Shown: positions 1-8,549, counted from the stretch's first letter. The stretch: 64,000 bases of DNA from Nitratireductor sp. (GCA_017854535.1 JAFMHL010000001.1:91365-155364), one strand, 5' to 3'. Notes: a model not told the origin generated them from the sequence alone. Numbers and translations: made by a program.

Positions 1-1
1 A

Positions 2-469
2 TATTTGAGTTCAAGCTATTATCAAATCTGGTTGGCTGGGTTGGAACAGTTGATGCTTGAGCGGAAAATGGTTAGCGAAGATGAACTTGCTTGCGGAAAA
101 ATGCTTACTCCAGCCGTAACGCCCAAACGCCCGATACCAGATAAAACCGCTATCGCAGCAGGTCTCTTAAAGGGCGGGCCTACAGATCGGGAAGTAAGCT
201 CTGCACCAAAATTCACAATAGGGGATGTGGTCGTGACTTCTGTCATGGATCCCAAAGGCCATACGCGCTTGCCAAGATATGCACGGGGAAAGACGGGAAC
301 CATAATCCATATCAATGGGGCGCATGTATTTCCTGATAGCAATGCAAACGGAGAGGGCGAAAACCCTCAATGGCTTTATACCGTTGAGTTTTCAGCAGAG
401 GACTTGTTTGGAGCCGGGACTCATAAAGTGACGGTTGATTGCTGGGAGCCCTATTTGCATCATGGATAG
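2..469 (+). CDS. nthB: nitrile hydratase subunit beta, C-terminal part (5' end outside window)
   Basis: Nitrile hydratase hydrates nitriles to amides in the cytoplasm as an alpha/beta heterodimer with a low-spin Fe(III) or Co(III) site in the alpha subunit. The visible residues match the beta-subunit C-terminal domain: HTRLPRYARGKTG, then a GAHVFPDSNANGEGE-type stretch, LYTVEFSAEDLFG and a terminal WEPYL. The reading frame is open to the left edge, so this is a truncated view and the true start lies upstream; the first in-window TTG is not a credible start. The stop overlaps the next gene by 8 bp (ATGGATAG), which suggests translational coupling. The alpha subunit presumably lies to the left. 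Metal type cannot be told from the beta subunit. The family call is firm. Confidence 0.93.
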   Translation, partial: YLSSSYYQIWLAGLEQLMLERKMVSEDELACGKMLTPAVTPKRPIPDKTAIAAGLLKGGPTDREVSSAPKFTIGDVVVTSVMDPKGHTRLPRYARGKTGTIIHINGAHVFPDSNANGEGENPQWLYTVEFSAEDLFGAGTHKVTVDCWEPYLHHG

Positions 470-812
470 AACCGCATCTCAAATTGCCCTTGATACAATC
501 AGCTCTATTCCACGCGAATGTGGGGAAGCGGTATTTGCTGAGCCCTGGGAAGCTCGGGCCCTTGCTATGGCGGTTCATCTTAATGAACAAGGTCTGTTTA
601 CTTGGCCGCAATGGGCTGATCGTTTTGGTGCTGCGCTAGAAGTGAACACCAATGCAGGCGAGCCGTTGACCTATTATCAGGTGTGGATGGCGACGTTGGA
701 AGATATGATGGAAGCAAAAGGTATCGCCGATGCGGATACCCGAAAAAAACGGGATGATGAATGGCTGGCTGCTGCGGCTCGAACGCCTCACGGGAAAGCG
801 ATTGAGTTGTGA
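462..812 (+). CDS. nitrile hydratase accessory protein (activator/beta-N-terminal-like)
   Basis: Small protein of about 116 residues, most likely the nitrile hydratase accessory protein (TIGR03889-like) that assists metallocentre assembly. The sequence resembles the N-terminal half of beta subunits: a Pro-Arg-rich opening, FAEPWEARALAMAVHLNEQG, FTWPQWADRFG and YYQVWMATLEDMM, which parallels the YYQIWLAGLEQLM stretch in the neighbouring beta subunit. I chose the ATG at 462 because it overlaps the end of nthB in the usual ATGGATAG arrangement; an upstream TTG at 435 would add nine residues unlike the family. It sits last in the nitrile hydratase operon, the usual place for activator genes. Fe- versus Co-type activators cannot be separated here. 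Confidence 0.85.
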   Translation: MDRTASQIALDTISSIPRECGEAVFAEPWEARALAMAVHLNEQGLFTWPQWADRFGAALEVNTNAGEPLTYYQVWMATLEDMMEAKGIADADTRKKRDDEWLAAAARTPHGKAIEL

Positions 813-869
813 TATTTAACAGGCTGATCTGAGTGTTAGATTAATGCCATAGTAAATAAGGTTATCGAC

Positions 870-1271
870 ATGCGTTTTCCCTCCTCACTTGCGCTTATTA
901 GTTTGGTATTCGCCGCCAGCACTTTGTTTCTTATTGAACATTTTGATGTGTGGACCAGCTTTCTCAGCCATCCGTTTTGGTCTTCGAAAGTAAACTGGAT
1001 CGGTATGGGGATTGGGGCGGTTATTAGCCTTGCTCTGCACGCCTTTGTTCATGGTAATAAACGCCGTTTGATCATTACAACATTGGTTTTTGCTGTTTTG
1101 GCATTCGGGCTTTATCTTTTTACATCGGTTTCAAAAGAAACATTTGCAGCCTCTTATGCTGAAGATATGCTGGCGGGCAAATTCTGGTATTTCAGCTTTA
1201 TGGCTTACATCGCCTCAGTATTTTCTTTGTTTAGCTTCGCAATAACAGCCGTTTTGAGTGATAAGAACTGA
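870..1271 (+). CDS. small integral membrane protein, unknown function
   Basis: Hypothetical protein of 133 residues. I see four hydrophobic segments, approximately residues 5-25, 42-62, 67-87 and 106-128, separated by short basic or acidic loops, and no catalytic motif. The start ATG at 870 follows an AAGG box at about ten bases. It lies between the nitrile hydratase operon and the AAA+ operon with about 57 bp upstream and 135 bp downstream, so it may be a single gene. I do not recognise a family. The function is unknown; membrane location is inferred from hydrophobicity only. Confidence 0.6.
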   Translation: MRFPSSLALISLVFAASTLFLIEHFDVWTSFLSHPFWSSKVNWIGMGIGAVISLALHAFVHGNKRRLIITTLVFAVLAFGLYLFTSVSKETFAASYAEDMLAGKFWYFSFMAYIASVFSLFSFAITAVLSDKN

Positions 1272-1406
1272 ACTCTTTTGTTTTTAAACGATTGTAGCTT
1301 CAAAAACGTCACCTTAACTCTTATGTTACCTAAAATGATTTATGGGTTCGCAAGTTCTTAACCGCGCAAGATCTGTTTGGCGGTAAATTTTTGGAGGAAG
1401 TTTTAT

Positions 1407-2498
1407 ATGGCTAATTTGCAGAAATTTGACGCCGAGATTGAAAAGACACGTCAAACCGTTGAAGAAATGCGTACCAAACTCGATCAAAGCGGCATTTTGC
1501 TTGAAAAACTCGCTAAGTCCGAGACAATCGGCGAGAGCGATTTTGATATCGAAAATTCGCGTATTGAGGACGTGTTGCGCCAACAAGGGGTGATGGAAGG
1601 CAATATTGCTGATCTGATCATCGGCCTTGAAGATGCGACCAATGTTTTTGGCGCTGAATTCGAGACCATGAAAAGCTATACGGCCATGGAAAAATTCATA
1701 GGCATCTTTTCCAAACAGCGTATGCAACGCATGCGTTCAGAGCGTGTTCGCAATATGTCGCTGGCTGGCAATCTTCAAGAGCTTCTGTCCAAGTCTGATA
1801 AAATCATCGGCATTTTGAAGTCGCAAAAGGGCGCTTTGGAGAGCCGTTATTCAGCCTCTGAAACCTCCCTCAAAAAGGTGCTTGAGCGGCGCAATGTTAC
1901 CATGACCAATTTGGAAACGACCCAGAGCCGGATTGAAGAGCTGAACCCGCTTTTGCTGGATCTTGAAAACAAGATTTCGGCTTCAACAGATCAAAAGGCG
2001 CGCACAAAGCTTGAAGGCGAACGCTCGGCGATGGCAACCGAATATAACCAACAACAGGCGAAAGAGCAGGAGCTTTTGGCTGAGAGCCAGACGCTTGAGC
2101 GGTATACATCTATGTTCCAGACATTTGTCGATTCGCTCAACAACCAGATTGCCGCCCAACAAACACTGATCAACAAGTTAGAGATTGATACGGAGCAGCG
2201 CGTTGTTTTGTATAAGGCGTTGGAAGACTCGTTGAAAACTGCAGCCCAGCAAGATGTTGCCCACAAGATCAACACGCTTGGCAACAAGGTTGATACGGCA
2301 GCGGAAGAAACCATGGCTGGCATCGGCGCTGCGGCTCAGTCTCATATCGGCGATCTTTTGGAAATGCATGAGAAGAACATGCTTTCAACCAAAGACATTC
2401 AGCGTCGTAAGCAGTTGGCGGATGATGCCTTTGCCCGCCGTTTTGATGAGGTTTTGCGTAAACACAATTCAGCCGATTACCTGAAATCATCGAGCTAG
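1407..2498 (+). CDS. long coiled-coil protein, first gene of AAA+ operon
   Basis: Protein of 363 residues that is almost entirely charged alpha-helix with heptad-like patterns, rich in Glu, Lys, Gln and Leu and with no membrane segment or signal peptide. Residues about 1-60 and 120-280 look like long coiled coils; a more hydrophobic block around residues 85-110 (FIGIFSKQRMQRMRSERV) could be an amphipathic membrane-contacting helix. Start: the ATG at 1407 has GGAGG at 1393-1397; an upstream in-frame TTG is less likely. It is followed by four same-strand genes including an AAA+ ATPase and a DUF2333 membrane protein, so it is probably a structural or adaptor partner. The overall build recalls TelA- or PspA-like helical proteins, but I see no diagnostic motif and make no family assignment. 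Confidence 0.75.
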   Translation: MANLQKFDAEIEKTRQTVEEMRTKLDQSGILLEKLAKSETIGESDFDIENSRIEDVLRQQGVMEGNIADLIIGLEDATNVFGAEFETMKSYTAMEKFIGIFSKQRMQRMRSERVRNMSLAGNLQELLSKSDKIIGILKSQKGALESRYSASETSLKKVLERRNVTMTNLETTQSRIEELNPLLLDLENKISASTDQKARTKLEGERSAMATEYNQQQAKEQELLAESQTLERYTSMFQTFVDSLNNQIAAQQTLINKLEIDTEQRVVLYKALEDSLKTAAQQDVAHKINTLGNKVDTAAEETMAGIGAAAQSHIGDLLEMHEKNMLSTKDIQRRKQLADDAFARRFDEVLRKHNSADYLKSSS

Positions 2499-2536
2499 GA
2501 AGCTGGCTTTTAAAGGGCAATGCGCGATGGCAGTAG

Positions 2537-2624
2537 TTAGTCATCCTCGGGCTTGTCCCGAGGATCCAGCGATAAACACACATAAATGGTACAGTTTCCT
2601 CGGGACAAGCCCGAGGATGACTAA
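2537..2624. repeat. perfect 28-bp inverted repeat, intergenic palindromic element
   Basis: Two 28-bp arms, 2537-2564 and 2597-2624, are exact reverse complements with a 32-base spacer. Each arm is itself a shorter palindrome (CCTCGGG, CTTGT, CCCGAGG). It lies between the coiled-coil gene and the next gene of the operon. A diverged relative of one arm occurs near 12663-12692, so this is a dispersed intergenic repeat of the REP-like kind common in alphaproteobacteria. In RNA it would form a very stable hairpin and could act as a processing or stability element within the operon mRNA. Confidence 0.9.
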
Positions 2625-2654
2625 TTCTCGTGTTAGCGATTGGTTTGAGACCCT

Positions 2655-3809
2655 ATGCCTGTAAAATCCAAAACCGCACCCGTTGAGCGATATTTTTCTG
2701 CCATTTCGGATGCGTTGGATGGATTGAACACCTATCTGGGCGAGGAGGATTCGCCGCTCTATCAGCATGAGTTGGTAGGCGCGGTGGTTGCTTCTTATCT
2801 CGGCCGTTTACGCGGTTCTTTTGATAGCTGGCAGCATCGCCTTTCCTTTGCTGACAAGTTTCGGGTCTCCCAATCGGAAAGCGGTTTTCCAGCGTTTCAA
2901 AATGTTCTGGATTTGGAAAATGACCGCAAAGGCGCAAAAGATCGTTTAGCGGCGTTTCAAAGCGAGGAAGAAATTCGCCGTGAAATGGTAAATTATATTC
3001 TTCACAAAAAGGCGTTCCCCAAAGCGTTGCAGCAAACGATGGCGGAGCGACGCTATTTGCAAACGGTTCAGGATGGCGAGCATTTTTCACCACTAGTCTT
3101 GCCAAAGACCGTTCGCGTATCGGTCAATCCAAATACCAAACGGCCTTACTATATCGTCCATTGGGGCTATTTTGACGGCTCTGCCAATTTGCCTTTGGTT
3201 TACATGGCGGCGATTGAAGATTCGTCTGAAGACCTGATCAAGACACTGGTGGACAAGAACGGAAAGCTTAACAAATCCGTTGATATTCCTCTCCCTGTGG
3301 ATGGACTTTTAAACCCTGCCTTGGCCAACCAGTTTGATACCTTTTGCGATAAGAACTCTTCGTACTCGCTGACCCTATCGACCATCGCAACCAGCCTTGA
3401 TCATGACTTTGACCACTTGCATCCCAAACAATTACGCCGCTTTGTGCTTGGCCCGTTTTACCATGCGGACATTACGGATAATGGGGCAAATGTTGACAAA
3501 ATTTTGCAAAAGGTCCGAAAGGAAGAGAACCGCTGGCTTTTGACATGGACACTACAAGAGATTTTCTCTGTTCATGAAAAGCCTGCCAAATGGGGCCTTT
3601 GGGGCGGTGATCCGGCTCGTGAAGAATTTCATATCAACACGAATGATCTGGACGCAGCGCGTATGGGCGTGTCGGCCTATGAACGTCATGCCCTCGTGCC
3701 CCATGAAGCCTATCAGGCGCTTTTTGCTTCAGGTGAGGCAGACAAGATTTTCGAAGATTACAAACGCCATGTGATTTCCGGCAAGCAGGTTTTGCGGAAT
3801 TTTGAGTGA
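2655..3809 (+). CDS. conserved-looking hypothetical protein, second gene of AAA+ operon
   Basis: Cytoplasmic-looking protein of 384 residues with no signal peptide or membrane helix. The N-terminal third is helical and charged; the middle (around residues 150-185) contains a beta-rich stretch with RPYYIVHWGYFDGS and LPLVYMAAIEDSSE; the C-terminal part is rich in Trp and aromatic residues (WLLTWTLQEIFSVHEKPAKW). I recognise no catalytic motif and no family. It ends 18 bp before the AAA+ ATPase, which points to co-transcription and a shared job with it. The start ATG at 2655 lacks a strong ribosome site, consistent with translation from an operon mRNA or with a leader controlled by the inverted repeat immediately upstream. 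Confidence 0.72.
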   Translation: MPVKSKTAPVERYFSAISDALDGLNTYLGEEDSPLYQHELVGAVVASYLGRLRGSFDSWQHRLSFADKFRVSQSESGFPAFQNVLDLENDRKGAKDRLAAFQSEEEIRREMVNYILHKKAFPKALQQTMAERRYLQTVQDGEHFSPLVLPKTVRVSVNPNTKRPYYIVHWGYFDGSANLPLVYMAAIEDSSEDLIKTLVDKNGKLNKSVDIPLPVDGLLNPALANQFDTFCDKNSSYSLTLSTIATSLDHDFDHLHPKQLRRFVLGPFYHADITDNGANVDKILQKVRKEENRWLLTWTLQEIFSVHEKPAKWGLWGGDPAREEFHINTNDLDAARMGVSAYERHALVPHEAYQALFASGEADKIFEDYKRHVISGKQVLRNFE

Positions 3810-3827
3810 TTTATATAGATTAGGATA

Positions 3828-5744
3828 ATGGCAATGGATGCAGCACTAACCACCCTTCGTGAAGAAGACATTCAAAAACATTTGGCGACGGCTCAAAGCC
3901 TTGTGACCAAGACAACCGTAATTGAAGCGGCGAGTTCAAAGAGCAAGACGGAGATTGCCGGAAAGCGGCGACGGTTCGTGCAGACGGTTTCGACATCCGG
4001 AGCAAAATCTTCGCGCTCGGTGGAACTAGAAGCCACGCTTCGGGCGATTACTGCTGGTGACAATATGTTGTCCGTTGCCCAGCATGGAGTCTTGTACAAA
4101 ACGCGGCGGGCAATTGCAGTGGCGCTGGCAGTTGCTGATATTTATGCCAAGCAAACGGGCCTAGATGCCCTGCGCGGTAAGAATGCCTCGGCTCCTTTGC
4201 AAGGGGAAGAAGCGGAGCGTTATCGGGCCATGCTTGAAGCTTCCAGCTATGTGGCGGCGTTTACGGCGGCTGCCTATGTGAAACAAATGGTTGAGGCGGC
4301 CGGTGAGCCAGCATCTGATGTTGAGCCGCCAAGCTTTGATTTTTCAACACCGCAAGATGCGCTGAAAGGGATGGTTGCTTGCCTCGAAGCAGCAGCGTTA
4401 TCGTCAGCAGATGATAGTGTTTTGCTGACGCGCATTCGCGAGGCATCTGAACAATGCCTGACAGATTTGTTGTCTCGTAAGTCGCGATTTACAGGTCTTG
4501 CGGCCTTTGAGAATACCCATTTGAAATTGGATAGTGATGGGTTTGAGTTAAACGGTTTTGACGATGTTCCCGGCGCTAAGACCAAGCCATTGGTGATGAC
4601 CTTCAAAAAGCCAAACGAGATTATCGGCAACCACATCGCCAAGTATCAAGCGATGAAGCAAGCCAAGATGTTGATGGCCTATGATTTTGATCGTCAGCTA
4701 AATCCGTTTGTGGAGTTGGGCGGTTTTGTCTTTACGTTTATCGGTGACGGTGCGCCGGGTACGGGTAAGACAATTCTTATCCAGATGATTGCTGGTATGA
4801 TCAATGATTATTGCCAGACCGCAGGCTATGGCTTTCATTATGAGAATTTCGGTGTTGACCAGATTTCCTCTTATCAGGGCAAGTCAGGGCAGAACTGCAA
4901 GCAGTTCGTCAATAATGTTTTGAACCCGCGGACAATCGGCTTTGGCACCGTGGATGATATCGATCAGGTTGCCGCCAAGCGATCCGATGATCGCGCCTCT
5001 GCGGGCCAGCAGGAGGTGACTGCGGTTTTGATGGAGAGTTTTGCTGGCGCGACAACGGTTGTGCGGGGCAATTGCTCCTTCGGCATGTTCTCGAACTATC
5101 CGGAAAATGTGGATGATGCACTGCGCCAAAGGGCAGGGGCCAGATGGCTAGTTGACGGCCCGCAAACGCGCGATGATTATATCGATATCTTCGCCCTGCT
5201 GGCTGGCAAGAACCACAATATTCCTCTTGGCGATCATACGCTCTTTGAAGCACAGATCATCGAAAAGGCAGTTTCAGTTGCCTATGATCAGCACGCAAAA
5301 CCACAGGAAGAGGGGCTATTTGCAGTGTATGATCGCTTCAACAAAGCGAATGGTAAACTGAAATCGATGGCGGATGTGGGAACATATCTGCACATGATCA
5401 AGGAGGCTGAGCCGCGTTTTACCGGCCGTGCCATCAAGAACATCACGGATGCAATCAAAATGCGCGCGATGGATATTGATCTGCCGGATGAGTGGTTTGA
5501 AAAGCCAGAGACCTTCATGCATCGTCCTTACGATGAAAAAAAGGGAATGATTGAAGAACTGCGTGGACCGTTTACGCTTGATATGGTGATGCAGGAAATC
5601 AACCGTTATGCGGATTCAGAATTCCGCTATACGGACAAAGCGGACAATGCCGCCGTGGATGAAATCATCCGCCGCGAGCGCCAGCGCGAAAAGGCAATTG
5701 ACCGGATTGCAAAGATGAAAGCTGACGGCCATTGGGGGGCATAG
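3828..5744 (+). CDS. AAA+ family ATPase with long N-terminal region
   Basis: Predicted ATP-driven remodelling protein of 638 residues. The first 250 residues carry no motif I recognise and are rich in Ala, Ser and Glu helix. The AAA+ module follows: Walker A GAPGTGKT at residues 308-315; a Walker B-like GFGTVDD whose acidic pair is D376-D377 instead of the usual Asp-Glu; a sensor-1-like segment FGMFSNYPENVDDALRQR; and an Arg-rich stretch (RQRAGARW) suited to an arginine finger. The C-terminal 100 residues are helical and charged. No protease, nuclease or helicase domain is fused, so the target is probably a partner protein. Spacing is 18 bp from the upstream gene and 1 bp to the downstream gene, strongly suggesting one operon. 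The Asp-Asp Walker B may slow or alter hydrolysis; that is inference. Confidence 0.85.
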   Translation: MAMDAALTTLREEDIQKHLATAQSLVTKTTVIEAASSKSKTEIAGKRRRFVQTVSTSGAKSSRSVELEATLRAITAGDNMLSVAQHGVLYKTRRAIAVALAVADIYAKQTGLDALRGKNASAPLQGEEAERYRAMLEASSYVAAFTAAAYVKQMVEAAGEPASDVEPPSFDFSTPQDALKGMVACLEAAALSSADDSVLLTRIREASEQCLTDLLSRKSRFTGLAAFENTHLKLDSDGFELNGFDDVPGAKTKPLVMTFKKPNEIIGNHIAKYQAMKQAKMLMAYDFDRQLNPFVELGGFVFTFIGDGAPGTGKTILIQMIAGMINDYCQTAGYGFHYENFGVDQISSYQGKSGQNCKQFVNNVLNPRTIGFGTVDDIDQVAAKRSDDRASAGQQEVTAVLMESFAGATTVVRGNCSFGMFSNYPENVDDALRQRAGARWLVDGPQTRDDYIDIFALLAGKNHNIPLGDHTLFEAQIIEKAVSVAYDQHAKPQEEGLFAVYDRFNKANGKLKSMADVGTYLHMIKEAEPRFTGRAIKNITDAIKMRAMDIDLPDEWFEKPETFMHRPYDEKKGMIEELRGPFTLDMVMQEINRYADSEFRYTDKADNAAVDEIIRRERQREKAIDRIAKMKADGHWGA

Positions 5745-5745
5745 G

Positions 5746-7023
5746 GTGAAACGCCTTCTTGAAAATAAACTGATCTTTGGCAATTTGCTCACGGTTGATG
5801 AGCCGTATCTGGTTGAACGCTATAATAAGGCGCTCAAAGGCTTCGGGCTTAAGCCAGTGAAGCTGGATAGCTTCTCGATTGATATGACGGGCTTTTCGCC
5901 GGAAGTGGCCAATGAATTGAATGATCAGGAATATCTTGACCCCAATGGCGTTAATCGTCGTTTCATCATTCTCACGCCAGAGCAGGCAGACTTACCCGTC
6001 GTTCATACAAAGTTCTCGAATACTGAAGAACTGATGTTGGATTTCTTTAACAAGAACACCAGAGAGATTTTTGCCATCACCATCAAAGATGTCTTGTTTG
6101 GCGAGATTGAAGATAGCGTATTGCAGGTCAGTTCGCTTGAAGACTTGCTCTCAATATCGCAAGTAGAATTCAAACTCTCCACTTCCTCTGATTTGTTGGG
6201 CAAGACTGCCGAGCTGCAATTGATGATCGATAAATTGCTTAAAGAGCCGGACGCATGGCGCGATGATGATATGCTGCAAAAGATGGTGGATGTGGTTCGG
6301 GTAACGGGCGATATCAGTACCAATGAATTGATGCCCAAAGAAGTGGTGTTTCGGCATAATGCATTTTGGACGGCCCATTTCGGCGGTGTCTATGTGTTCA
6401 ACGACAAAAAACAGGTTACTGTAATCGCGGATCCGGCCACGAAGGGTTTTCGCAAGTCTCGGCCATGGGAAGTTTCCTATATTGATATCAATGATCACAA
6501 TCTGGTTTACCGGTTCTTGTTGGAAACCGGCAGGGTGGATCCGCCGCGCGGGTCATGGATTGAGACTTCAGGTCTGTTAGAGCAACGGGCGAGAATGCTG
6601 GTGATCGGGATGATTGTCGAGCGGGAGCCGGAACTTGATCTTTCGAAGCTTTCAAACCAGATCCTTGATAATTGGGTTCGTAAAAATGCGAAAACAATCG
6701 AGCGGGATGGCGCCTTGCCATTGCTTGAATTTGTTCGCAAGAAGTCCCATAATTGGTCTAATATTGATCTGGATGAAGTTCGCCCGGCCCATCGGTTTTT
6801 GATTTCGCGCGCTAACCCCAAACATGAAGATTTGTGGCTGACCAATCGGTTGATATCGGAATATTTGCGGTTCGATTTCCTGACGCTGTTTGTGTTCAAC
6901 AAGCAGGGATTTTACAAAAGCTATGGGGATTGGCCGGAAAACTATCGTGAATATGTTGTGGGTTCTCTTCGCGATGCCTATCTAAAAGACAAAAGCGGCT
7001 TGAGAGCCAAATTATATGGGTAA
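5746..7023 (+). CDS. hypothetical protein of AAA+ operon (DUF6638-like)
   Basis: Protein of 425 residues starting at a GTG one base after the AAA+ stop codon, so probably translationally coupled. It opens with MKRLLENKLIFGNLL and contains FWTAHFGGVYVF near residue 210 and several Trp/Tyr-rich motifs towards the C-terminus (YKSYGDWPENYREYVV). I recall a family named DUF6638 with the same opening and the same FWTSHFGGVYVF core, but this is from memory and unverified. No membrane segment, nucleotide-binding motif or catalytic triad is visible. The neighbourhood (AAA+ ATPase before, DUF2333 membrane protein after) suggests a soluble partner of the ATPase. Confidence 0.75.
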   Translation: MKRLLENKLIFGNLLTVDEPYLVERYNKALKGFGLKPVKLDSFSIDMTGFSPEVANELNDQEYLDPNGVNRRFIILTPEQADLPVVHTKFSNTEELMLDFFNKNTREIFAITIKDVLFGEIEDSVLQVSSLEDLLSISQVEFKLSTSSDLLGKTAELQLMIDKLLKEPDAWRDDDMLQKMVDVVRVTGDISTNELMPKEVVFRHNAFWTAHFGGVYVFNDKKQVTVIADPATKGFRKSRPWEVSYIDINDHNLVYRFLLETGRVDPPRGSWIETSGLLEQRARMLVIGMIVEREPELDLSKLSNQILDNWVRKNAKTIERDGALPLLEFVRKKSHNWSNIDLDEVRPAHRFLISRANPKHEDLWLTNRLISEYLRFDFLTLFVFNKQGFYKSYGDWPENYREYVVGSLRDAYLKDKSGLRAKLYG

Positions 7024-7034
7024 GGAAAATACTA

Positions 7035-8138
7035 ATGCTTGATCCGGTCTTCGATTTTTTTTCGGGTATGTTTTATTGGATCGGACGGGCAATCGGTAAA
7101 GTGATTGCCTGGCTTATTTGGCCATTTGTGACGTTTCGTAACTGGTTGCGCGGAAAAGGCTGGTTTATCAAAATTCCCGTATTCCTGATTTTATTGTTCC
7201 TTGCGTTTGGCTATCTTTACCTCTTTTATATCACCCAATTTTGGGGAAATACCGATCCTCAATATTCTTCCAAATACGATTTTACCCAAAACTATAAAGC
7301 CGCCGGTGAGTCAGATGGAGAAGGTAAATGCGCGCCCTCTGCCATGGTCCAGGTAACCGCAGATTTGATTGAACGCAATGTTGTGAACGATGTTTGGGTG
7401 CCATCAAATCCGTTTCACAAAATGGGATTTTTCTTTGTTGTAGATTGGAAGGATACTCCTTTCTTCGACAACAAGGCAGCATTTCAGCTGGGTATCAACC
7501 AATCAGTGCGACGTACTGCTGTGGAACTGGTTGACCGCCTGGGCCGTGTGAGGGGAACATCCTCCATCAACCAAAACCTGCAGCAAGCGCGCGAGTCTGC
7601 CAATTACCGTGAAGATGCTTGGGTGATGACGCTTACTCCGCCTTTCTTCCAGCCCTCCACAACGGCTCGTTTGAAAGAGGCTCGTAAAGAGCTGTTGGCT
7701 TTTAATGACGAGCTAATCAACTGTGAGGCTGATTTTGATGTGCGTGCTGACAATCTTTTACAATTTCTTGACCGGGTAACTGCTGATATTGGATCAACAT
7801 CCGAGATACTACAGCGGCGAATGGAAGAAGCTGGTTTTCTTGGTTTTGACCGCCGTGCTGATGACCGTTTCTGGTTCGCCTATGGGCAGCTTTACGGCTA
7901 TCACGGGATTTTGTCGGCTATGCAAAGTGACTTCCGTGAGGTGTTTCAGCAGCGAAACATAAATACTTTATGGACCCGAACCCTTGGTCAACTTGACGAT
8001 GCACTGAAGACGCGTCCCTTCATTGTTGTGAATGGCAGCGCATCGAGTATTGTCAAATCCCACATGGAATCGATTGGTTTTGATTTGCTGAGGGTGCGCT
8101 CGAATTTGGTTGAGATGCGTGACGTTCTCGATAGATAA
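7035..8138 (+). CDS. DUF2333 family membrane-anchored protein
   Basis: Protein of 367 residues with an N-terminal membrane region: a hydrophobic, Trp-rich first 40 residues and a clear transmembrane helix around residues 48-72 (IPVFLILLFLAFGYLYLFY). The rest is a large, probably periplasmic, helical domain. Two stretches match what I know of the DUF2333 family of Pseudomonas and other proteobacteria: the RADNLLQFLDRVTADIGS segment and the C-terminal block from FIVVNGSAS to RSNLVEMRDVLDR. Family function is unknown. An AAGGA ribosome site precedes the ATG, and 11 bp separate it from the previous gene. As last gene of the operon it could be the membrane anchor or effector of the AAA+ machine. 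Confidence 0.82.
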   Translation: MLDPVFDFFSGMFYWIGRAIGKVIAWLIWPFVTFRNWLRGKGWFIKIPVFLILLFLAFGYLYLFYITQFWGNTDPQYSSKYDFTQNYKAAGESDGEGKCAPSAMVQVTADLIERNVVNDVWVPSNPFHKMGFFFVVDWKDTPFFDNKAAFQLGINQSVRRTAVELVDRLGRVRGTSSINQNLQQARESANYREDAWVMTLTPPFFQPSTTARLKEARKELLAFNDELINCEADFDVRADNLLQFLDRVTADIGSTSEILQRRMEEAGFLGFDRRADDRFWFAYGQLYGYHGILSAMQSDFREVFQQRNINTLWTRTLGQLDDALKTRPFIVVNGSASSIVKSHMESIGFDLLRVRSNLVEMRDVLDR

Positions 8139-8141
8139 GGT

Positions 8142-8549
8142 TCAGCGCTTCGGCACTTTGTCGAAAGAAGGAATATCATCGGGTATATGGTGAAAGGGTT
8201 GTGCGTCGCAGGTATAGATCGCCGACCCTGACTTTCCAAATAAGGACGGATCATCTAACGAACCTGCTTTTAGAATAACCATGTCAAACCCAGGTATTCT
8301 GGTCGCTATTGGCGTTGCGCATGTTCCACAAAATTGTCTGGTAACCGGCTTTTCCAAATCTTTTCGCGTAAAGGTGTTTGGTTCCCTTTTGGTGTATTTG
8401 AAACCCTCAGCGGCAATCAGCATATAATAGTTAGGGCCACCGCCAGAAATATATTGGTATTCTCTACAATGGCACTGTGATTTTACCTTTGGCTCGCTGG
8501 TAACTTCATACCGTATATCACCGCAATAACACCCGCCTTCAAATTTCAT
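8142..8549 (-). CDS. GFA/CENP-V-like zinc protein with one zinc-binding Cys replaced
   Basis: GFA-family proteins (related to glutathione-dependent formaldehyde-activating enzyme) bind zinc through a Cys-x-Cys, a CHCxxCQ and a CxxC motif. Here GCYCG, SQCHCREYQ and FCGTCAT are seen: the last Cys of CHCxxC is Tyr (codon TAC, one G-to-A step from TGC), and the Gly usually after the second CxxC is Ala. The remainder fits the family, including YISGGGPN, ILKAGSLDDPSLFG and QPFHHIPDDIPSF. The start at 8549 gives 135 residues and has GGGAG upstream; a longer form from 8579 is possible. It converges on the DUF2333 gene with three bases between stop codons. The substitution may impair the second zinc site, so catalytic activity is doubtful. 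Confidence 0.85.
   Translation of the reverse strand: MKFEGGCYCGDIRYEVTSEPKVKSQCHCREYQYISGGGPNYYMLIAAEGFKYTKREPNTFTRKDLEKPVTRQFCGTCATPIATRIPGFDMVILKAGSLDDPSLFGKSGSAIYTCDAQPFHHIPDDIPSFDKVPKR

Noticed and set aside
1407-8138. Known anti-phage defence system
   Set aside because: No nuclease, protease, NADase, toxin or reverse-transcriptase domain; the cluster does not match any defence architecture I know.
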